Assembly (NCBI GenBank): GCA_902780405.1 | Contig: CACZFI010000005.1 | Coordinates: 1-64,000 of the forward strand | DNA: 64,000 nucleotides | Reading direction: 5' to 3' | Origin: an uncultured Lachnospiraceae bacterium | GTDB taxonomy: Bacteria; Bacillota; Clostridia; Lachnospirales; Lachnospiraceae | Shown here: one piece after another, positions 59,401 to 64,000 of the stretch | How positions within the stretch are numbered: position 1 is the first letter of the stretch | Layout of the letters: each line of letters opens with the position of its first letter | Translations under genes and position numbers: made by a program | The notes under the pieces: model-generated | Database searches by the model: none | What the model saw: only the letters and a program-made list of their open reading frames with translations | Told to the model about the DNA's origin: nothing

Positions 59401-59789
59401 GTTACGGCGGTGGCAACGAGTACGTATCCATCGGTACGCTTCGGGGAGAAAAAGCGAAGGTTACCGCATCCGAGAACACCCTGGAAATCAATCTCCGTTC
59501 CGGAAACTCAACAGCTGTGGGAGCGTTAAACGGAAGCTCCGATATCGATATATCCTACACCGGCATATATTTTAACATCGCCGGAAAGAAAGCCCTGGCT
59601 TTCGGCGGATGCAACGAGAATACAAAGATCCGTCTGCAGGATTCGGACACCAGAGTCGAGATTCACACGGGACTCGGTAAGGATACATATGCACCCGAGG
59701 ATCAGTTCACCATCATCAACGGTCGCTGTCGCTTCTCCGTGAACGACGAAGGGCTTGAGCGTAATCTGATCTTCGATATGAAACAGTAG
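56442..59789 (+). CDS. LacI-like sensor / EAL phosphodiesterase / beta-solenoid fusion protein
   Basis: 1115 residues. Residues 1-280 resemble a periplasmic-binding-protein/LacI effector domain (RKRIAVLIGQADEDN, PEAVVCANDAMAIGLCEAL, IAVASYDSTEEG) without the DNA-binding headpiece or a signal peptide. Residues about 290-480 are a GAF-like region. The EAL domain (about 505-745) keeps its catalytic residues: Glu529 in EAL, Asn in FINS, Glu in VVELTEE, Asp643-Asp644, Lys664, and Glu700 in AEGVET, so it should hydrolyse c-di-GMP to pGpG. Residues about 760-1115 are short beta-strand repeats typical of a right-handed beta-solenoid. ATG 56442 has AAAGGA 6 nt upstream; ATG 56427 is an alternative. 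Confidence 0.85.
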   Translation: MAGRKRIAVLIGQADEDNQKRFITGFLKQAFSHDMDACVFSMYRKYQDMIEREKGETNIFRLFRPDVFDGVVFVKDTIQTSNIADVIEHQLHEYFSGPVLVIERESEFFDSVITDGYASMAAVVRHMIEVHHFKDIAFLNGKRWHEHSMQRLAAFRDEMAQHDLTVDEDRIFYGDFWYKSGEECADKLISSGKLPEAVVCANDAMAIGLCEALEKRGISIPDQIAVASYDSTEEGQTSPKTITSAVVPAFDCGSYAADYMYAKFRGRDIGPFETHPDVVVGESCGCKTITMPSLSRKRMEWATDISSAGFDSVNNTMAEDVQSQTSLEDLIRFVFNYAYQIKGAESFHLCIAEPWKNMGHDASIHVRNEGYPERMIYAVRYNNTQQDTIVGVQETFPTSQILPDLYEKREKPTAYIFTPVFHENECYGYAVVSYGSVPRSYDDIYRRWVNLVARGLESTRRYNVIQLLDEQVGKLRTGKFAVGGTPYDHLSTEEKEICDLVERILDENLLNYRFQPIVRATDGEIYSYEALMRARTEIPVSPLDIIKYSNILGRLPDVEYATFMNVLNILEQHRADFGRAKVFINSIPGVKMDEDDYNKMAKLLEKNADIAVVELTEEAELSDDDLNQLKEFFRKLNVEIAVDDYGTGYSNVSNLLRYMPNYVKIDRSLLSDIPNKPQKQHFVREIIDFCHDNHIMALAEGVETSEELEMVIHLGADLIQGFYTARPEMEIVPSIPESIKAEIKRFHQERVDGVSKHIYVAGRTNRVTLSALVKGHYTDMVVGKDTPVYKDITVVGTPQVSTGVHLTVMQDYSGIITLENAYLSNEKNRPVIEIGENSDVTLVLVGENVLNNAGIHVPESSTLRIEGDGSLKIHLNTSDSYGIGADAKSRHGKLIFRQNGQIAISVNGRRGVCIGSGLGGPISVEAGQYLFDGGSATCVGVGSYTGDAKITVANCLLESELSATEGVCVGSIEGDVDVTIKSTFFKSYGGGNEYVSIGTLRGEKAKVTASENTLEINLRSGNSTAVGALNGSSDIDISYTGIYFNIAGKKALAFGGCNENTKIRLQDSDTRVEIHTGLGKDTYAPEDQFTIINGRCRFSVNDEGLERNLIFDMKQ

Positions 59790-59798
59790 GGGGGGTTT

Positions 59799-61277
59799 AT
59801 GAAACTGCGAGATCTGCTTGCATACGATGACATTGTGATCCAGTGCCATGACAATCCGGATGCGGATGCGCTTGCTTCCGGATATGCCGTATATACATAT
59901 CTTAAGAGGAACGGCAAAACGCCGCGGTTTATCTATCGCGGTATCAACAAAATGCAAAAGAGCAACCTCATGTTGATGGTGTCAAGCCTTGAGGTTCCGG
60001 TGACATATGAGCCGGACTTTCGGGAGAAACCCGAGCTGCTGGTTCTGGTGGACTGCCAGTACGGACAGCGAAATGTCACGACCACCGAAGCCTACCACGT
60101 GGCGGTCATTGATCACCATCAGGTAGTATCCAAACTGCCGGCGCTCTCGGAAGTCAGGAGCCATCTGGGCAGTTGCGCAACCGTGATCTGGGATATGCTT
60201 CGCAGTGAGAAATTCAGTCTGGCTGGTGAGAAGCACCTTTCCACGGCACTTTACTACGGACTCTATACGGATACGAACCGGATGGCGGAAGTGTCGCATC
60301 CGTTAGACAGAGATATGATGGACAGCCTTGATGTGAACATGAGCATCATCAAGGAGATGAGCAACAGCAACATTTCCCTGGATGAGTTAAAGATTACCGG
60401 CGAGGCGATTCTCGGATATGAGTACGATGAAAAAAGAAGATATATGATCATAAAGGCGGAGGCTTGTGATCCCAGCATCCTGGGCGTGATCAGTGATTTC
60501 TCCATGGAGACGGCGGAAGTGGATGCCTGTCTCGCTTACTACGAGAGCGCGGAGGAGATCAAATTCTCCGTTCGAAGCTGCGTCAAGGAAATCCATGCAA
60601 ATGAACTCGCTGCCTTTCTTGCGGACGAGATCGGCGGTGGCGGCGGCCATATTTTCAAGGCCGGCGGCACGATCAGACCGGAGAAGATCGACGTATCGGC
60701 TTACGATGTGCTGAAGCGCCGTATGAACGCTTACTTCGACAAGTATGAGATCATATACGCGAAGACACAGACTCTGGATACCTCCAATATGAAGTACTAT
60801 GAGAAACAGCCGCAGTACTTGGGCTACGTGAAGCTGACGGACGTCTTTCCGCTTCATACGATGATCGAGATCCGTACACTTGAGGGGGATGTCAATATCC
60901 GACTCGACGAGGATAAGTATCTGATGATCGGTTTGGAGGGCGAGGTTTATCCCATCTCCGGAGAGAAGCTCCAAAACAGCTACAAGGAGACCGGGGTACC
61001 TTACGAGCGAAACCTCGAATACGAGCCCAGTGTCAAAGACCTCTTTACCGGTGAGAAAAAGAAGGTGCTCCCCTTCGCACACGAAGTGGTAAGCACCGGC
61101 AAGTCCAGGATCTACGCAAGACCTTTGGACCGTTCGGTCAAGCTCTTTACGGCGTGGGACGAGGAGAAGTACTACTCCGGCAATCCCGGCGACTACATTG
61201 CGGTGAGAGAGGACGACCCGCACGACATCTACATCATTAAAGGGCGGCTCTTCGATCAGCTCTATAAAGAAATCTAG
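59799..61277 (+). CDS. DHH-DHHA1 family phosphoesterase with C-terminal extension
   Basis: 492 residues. DHH motifs are HDNPDADA (17-24), Asp85 in LVDCQ, and DHHQ (105-108). The DHHA1 motif GGGGGH is at 279-284. This is the layout of NrnA-type nanoRNases and related cyclic-dinucleotide phosphodiesterases. Residues about 330-492 form an added beta-rich domain of unknown role, so it is longer than NrnA (about 310-320 aa). The run of G bases before ATG 59799 is a strong ribosome site only 10 nt after the EAL gene. The pair suggests that EAL makes pGpG and this enzyme cuts it to GMP. A strong terminator follows. Confidence 0.9.
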   Translation: MKLRDLLAYDDIVIQCHDNPDADALASGYAVYTYLKRNGKTPRFIYRGINKMQKSNLMLMVSSLEVPVTYEPDFREKPELLVLVDCQYGQRNVTTTEAYHVAVIDHHQVVSKLPALSEVRSHLGSCATVIWDMLRSEKFSLAGEKHLSTALYYGLYTDTNRMAEVSHPLDRDMMDSLDVNMSIIKEMSNSNISLDELKITGEAILGYEYDEKRRYMIIKAEACDPSILGVISDFSMETAEVDACLAYYESAEEIKFSVRSCVKEIHANELAAFLADEIGGGGGHIFKAGGTIRPEKIDVSAYDVLKRRMNAYFDKYEIIYAKTQTLDTSNMKYYEKQPQYLGYVKLTDVFPLHTMIEIRTLEGDVNIRLDEDKYLMIGLEGEVYPISGEKLQNSYKETGVPYERNLEYEPSVKDLFTGEKKKVLPFAHEVVSTGKSRIYARPLDRSVKLFTAWDEEKYYSGNPGDYIAVREDDPHDIYIIKGRLFDQLYKEI

Positions 61278-61292
61278 AACATACGCGTGAAC

Positions 61293-61327
61293 AAAAAAAC
61301 ACCTGCCAAACCGGCAGGTGTTTTTTT
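61293..61327 (+). terminator. Rho-independent terminator
   Basis: AAAAAAACACCTGCC, loop AAACC, GGCAGGTGTTTTTTT: a 15-bp perfect stem with an A-run and T-run. Confidence 0.95.
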
Positions 61328-61350
61328 GACTGGTTGTGTACCTCGCGTAT

Positions 61351-61462
61351 GCAGACTGCCTTGCCGGACACGCTCGCGCTAAGACGGTAGGAATCCTATG
61401 AAGTAGCTCGATGCCGTGACGGTCCGTCTGCAGACTGCCTTGCCGGACACGCTTGCGCTAAG
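61351..61462. repeat. 33-bp direct repeat, two copies
   Basis: Copies at 61351-61383 and 61430-61462 begin GCAGACTGCCTTGCCGGACA and differ at one base (C/T). Spacing is 79 bp. Confidence 0.9.
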
Positions 61463-61625
61463 TTCCGCACGCAGCGGACGCTAAGCTCGAAAGTACCTCG
61501 CTAAGCGCCGGCGGCTCCACGTTGTCCTTGCAATGCAGCCGGCAGTACGGACCTCACATGTATGCATCGGTGCATGACATCATTACAAACGATAGCTTTG
61601 GCCGGAGCGCGAGGGATGATCTATA

Positions 61626-61647
61626 GCGCACAAAATGGTTTGTGCGC
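61626..61647. other. Perfect 9-bp hairpin
   Basis: GCGCACAAA, loop ATGG, TTTGTGCGC. No T-run follows. Confidence 0.75.
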
Positions 61648-61656
61648 GGTGATCGT

Positions 61657-61767
61657 CCCGGGAGCGACGCCAAGAAAGTGTATGAAGCGTCCCCTGAGGC
61701 AAGCGTATGACAGGTGAGCGTCCGAGTAATCGCCCCGGGAGCGACGCCGGGAAAGTATATACAGCGT
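61657..61767. repeat. Imperfect ~34-bp direct repeat, two copies
   Basis: CCCGGGAGCGACGCC at 61657-61671 and 61734-61748, each followed by a similar AAAGTnTATnnAGCGT block. Spacing is 77 bp, close to the 79 bp of the neighbouring repeat pair. Confidence 0.85.
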
Positions 61768-61770
61768 GTC

Positions 61771-64000
61771 TTAGTCGTCGTCGAGGCCGTATTCCTTCTT
61801 CTGCTCGTCGGTCAGCTCGGCACCCTGCAGCGCCTTGAGTCCCTTCTTGATGAGGTCTGCGGTGCTGTAGTGCTTGAAATACCCGACTCTGATGTCGTCG
61901 GAAGACTTGCGGAAGCAGGTCAGGAAGCGGTCGGTCGCCGCCGTGTAGCCGAGGCAGTTTTCGAAGGAGGCTATCTCGTACCACGAGTCTGTGTCGATGA
62001 TCCGCATGTATCCGTCGTTCGACAGATACAGATAAGGATGCTTTTTGTCACGGAGAAAAGTGATGTTTCCGTTCAGCAGCATCGTGGGTGTGTAGGATGT
62101 CTTGTCGATCAACGAAAGATCCGCGATGTCGTAGCGGAACAGGGAACCGTTGTCGTAGGTTACAAGCAGCGTGTCGTCGTAGAAGAATAAGCCGTTCACA
62201 TAGGAGCCTGCGGAATCAACGGAAGCGATGGTGTTGCCGTCGGAGCCGATGAGCGCCACGTTGCTGCGGTCGCTTACGGCAAAGAGTTTCTGCTTCGGCT
62301 GCGAGGTGACAAGACCGGTGGATCCCCAACTGTCGGGGAGGTTTACCACGGTGATGTTGCCGGTTTTGGTGTCTATGATCTCATTGATGTCGGAACTGTA
62401 ATAGATGCAATCGATGTCGCCGGCATAGTAGGGTTCGATGGAATAGATTTTGGCTGCTTTACCGATGGAAAACTGTTTGGTTTCACCTGTTTTCGGATCG
62501 AGGATTGTCAGGTAGGGATCGTCCCCGACTTTCTCCTGATAACAGATCTTACCGTTCGACATGGAGGCGGTCTGCGAGGTAGAAAACGGTGTCGGAAGTT
62601 CCTGTATCATCGTCAGCTCGCGTGTATTGATGTCGAGCGCGCAGAGGGTCATCTTCGTATAGTCGTCAAGCAACAGATATAGCTTGTCATCGACGGTTTC
62701 GAGTGTGTGAATCTGGAAATACTCGGCCGTATCTTTCGGGATTGAAACTTCGTGCAGAACGAATTCCTCGTTTCTTAGATCCGCAAGCACAAGAACGGGC
62801 GTGCCGTTCCTGTTGGAACTGATCAGGGAAATCTTGTCGTCCGTATAAAGTACATCCAGACCTCCGTCGAAGACAAAGGAACTGTCGATTTCTACCCAGT
62901 CTTCATCGCAGACATACAGGCCGTAGTAGATGATCTCGGAGGATCCGAAGGGATAGACGTATGCACCTTCATTGACCACGGCGGAACGCAGATTCCCGGT
63001 AAAAAGGTGATTCACGCTGACGGCATCTGCGTTCGGCAAGTCGAGCGTGAAGCTCAGTCCGCCGTTCTCCGTGATGATCGACGGAAAACCGTTGCCGTCT
63101 CTGTCACTCACGTCTACGATGGAGTCGTTGGTGTTGTAACGGTGCAGAGGCTGTCCGGTTTTCTTGTCGAGCATCTCGATGATGTTGCCGCAGTAGTACC
63201 AGAGCGCATCACCGTAAATCGCAAAATCACTTGCAAGGACAATCTCGTCGCTCGTGAAACGGCTCTCCCAGAGGGGAGAGGGCGATGAGAGTTCGTAGCA
63301 CTGAAGCATGGTTACGTCCGTGGACAGGACATCCTGATCGCCGAGTCCGTAACTGGAGAACTCCTCGTCCTTGTATTTTGCAAGCAGAAGATGGCTGTCG
63401 TCCATCCATGAGATGTCTCTGATCCACATGGTGTCTGCGGGCAGATAGTTGATCGCGCCGCTTTTTACGTCGAAGTATCCGGCAACCTCGCTGGAGCCTG
63501 CGTCAAATGTAACGAAAGCGATCTTTGATTCGTCGGGTGACGCACAAAGCTCGAAGAAGTTGGAGTACGGAATCTCCCCGGAGGATGTGAGGGTGGTGTC
63601 GTTTACCACTTCTCCCGTCTGCGAATCCAGGATCAGGAAGGATTTTTTGTCAGTGACAAAACCGATGTTGCCATCGGAAAACAGGATCGGATCCTCCGAT
63701 TGAAAGTTACAATCGGAAAGAACATACTCCCATGCGGTATTGCCGTCAGCCGGAGTGTAGCAAAGGACGGATGAGTCTGTCCACACAAGCAGATGGGTGC
63801 TGTCGCTGAATTTTATGCCAAAGATGTTGTATGCGTAAGGGGGAGGTGCAAACAGTTCTTCTTTTGAATCGGTGTCCCAGACGCGGATGGTATTGAAAGA
63901 ACTCATGGCAGCAAGCATCCTGCCGTTTGCGGCGACATCGTAATCGTCGATGGCTCCCGGCATGGTAAAGTTCCACTCGGCCTGTATATTGGATCCGGTC
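61771..64000 (-). CDS. Beta-propeller (WD40/quinoprotein-like) repeat protein, 5' end outside the window
   Basis: At least 742 residues; the frame stays open through the window edge (63964-64000 read TGSNIQAEWNFT without a stop), so the start and N-terminal domain are missing. The visible part is a chain of short four-strand blades with DxxTGE/DxxTKT turns (ILDSQTGEVVND, MLDKKTGQPLHR, ILDPKTGETKQF, IIDTKTGNITVV), typical of WD40 or PQQ-like propellers. The C-terminus is a helix with KKGLKALQGAELTDEQKKEYGLDDD. The missing part may hold a catalytic or membrane domain. Nothing visible suggests a frameshift. Confidence 0.85.
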   Translation of the reverse strand, partial: TGSNIQAEWNFTMPGAIDDYDVAANGRMLAAMSSFNTIRVWDTDSKEELFAPPPYAYNIFGIKFSDSTHLLVWTDSSVLCYTPADGNTAWEYVLSDCNFQSEDPILFSDGNIGFVTDKKSFLILDSQTGEVVNDTTLTSSGEIPYSNFFELCASPDESKIAFVTFDAGSSEVAGYFDVKSGAINYLPADTMWIRDISWMDDSHLLLAKYKDEEFSSYGLGDQDVLSTDVTMLQCYELSSPSPLWESRFTSDEIVLASDFAIYGDALWYYCGNIIEMLDKKTGQPLHRYNTNDSIVDVSDRDGNGFPSIITENGGLSFTLDLPNADAVSVNHLFTGNLRSAVVNEGAYVYPFGSSEIIYYGLYVCDEDWVEIDSSFVFDGGLDVLYTDDKISLISSNRNGTPVLVLADLRNEEFVLHEVSIPKDTAEYFQIHTLETVDDKLYLLLDDYTKMTLCALDINTRELTMIQELPTPFSTSQTASMSNGKICYQEKVGDDPYLTILDPKTGETKQFSIGKAAKIYSIEPYYAGDIDCIYYSSDINEIIDTKTGNITVVNLPDSWGSTGLVTSQPKQKLFAVSDRSNVALIGSDGNTIASVDSAGSYVNGLFFYDDTLLVTYDNGSLFRYDIADLSLIDKTSYTPTMLLNGNITFLRDKKHPYLYLSNDGYMRIIDTDSWYEIASFENCLGYTAATDRFLTCFRKSSDDIRVGYFKHYSTADLIKKGLKALQGAELTDEQKKEYGLDDD

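Larger units (their letters stand above)
61328..61770. other. Repeat-rich non-coding stretch
   Basis: No credible gene in this 443-bp, GC-rich interval. It holds a 33-bp direct repeat (61351 and 61430), a 9-bp perfect hairpin (61626-61647), a second direct repeat of about 34 bp (61657 and 61734), and scattered GCTAAG words (61378, 61457, 61480, 61500). No transposase remnant is visible. It separates convergent genes and follows a strong terminator. Confidence 0.75.

Noticed and set aside
61328..61770. CRISPR array or tRNA cluster in the repeat-rich interval
   Set aside because: Only two copies of each repeat, no repeat-spacer order, no acceptor-stem or anticodon-loop pattern and no cas genes.

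Overview
The window looks like a chromosomal segment of a Gram-positive anaerobe of the class Clostridia, most likely Lachnospiraceae. The basis is strong AGGAGG-type ribosome binding sites, extended -10 promoters, single-gene exosortase/XrtG machinery of the Firmicutes type, 7TM-GGDEF signalling proteins, and many small zinc-ribbon and 'IKDTT' proteins typical of that family. This placement rests on gene content only. No tRNA, rRNA or CRISPR array was seen.

Layout. 1-2809: an apparently intact IS66-family insertion sequence (tnpA, tnpB and transposase on the minus strand, both terminal inverted repeats), with IS-end debris to its right. 2810-9960: an accessory stretch of small stress or defence-like genes: an XRE-HD fusion, a sce7726-like putative nuclease, a variant peptide deformylase, an ArsC/Spx-like protein, two proteins sharing an IKDTT N-terminus, and an AT-richer pair of an EEP-family nuclease with an unrecognised 795-residue protein. 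9964-15893: nucleotide and DNA maintenance genes (NudC, a YjbR-MGMT fusion, glycerate kinase, SGNH hydrolase, macro-domain protein, VWA protein), an unrecognised gene with a LexA box inside its promoter, and a decayed in-frame relic of a YjbR-MGMT gene.

15934-31267: the most unusual part, a probable 15-kb transcription unit. It encodes a GNAT-like protein, a 7TM protein with a dead GGDEF domain, a 2080-residue helical protein of unknown function, a second GNAT-like protein, a 1792-residue protein with an ABC1/UbiB-type atypical kinase domain in its middle, and a third GNAT-like protein. A strong terminator closes it, and an intact 7TM-GGDEF cyclase gene follows. The unit may be an undescribed system.

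32507-37300: bioB, a zinc-ribbon membrane protein behind a structured leader, larE, and a divergent pair (radical SAM protein versus an unknown gene) whose promoters lie back to back and appear to give leaderless mRNAs. 37426-46125: a GH16 lipoprotein followed by a complete XrtG (Gram-positive exosortase) locus: two PTPS-like proteins, a predicted sorted surface protein with a Thr/Glu/Pro-rich stalk, XrtG, a GT2 glycosyltransferase and a GT-C-like membrane protein. 46228-49991: GH31 alpha-xylosidase and xylulokinase, with the first ribosome binding site buried in a 12-bp hairpin. 50018-56359: AI-2E family permease, DUF4349 lipoprotein, D-2-hydroxyacid dehydrogenase, SCP2-like protein, MATE transporter, alpha/beta hydrolase. 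56442-61277: a LacI-like/EAL/beta-solenoid fusion paired with a DHH-DHHA1 phosphoesterase, which could together take c-di-GMP to GMP. 61328-61770: a repeat-rich non-coding stretch. 61771-64000: a beta-propeller protein cut off by the window end.

Sequence-level features (motifs, spacing, palindromes) were read directly. Family names come from recognition of motifs, not from database searches.
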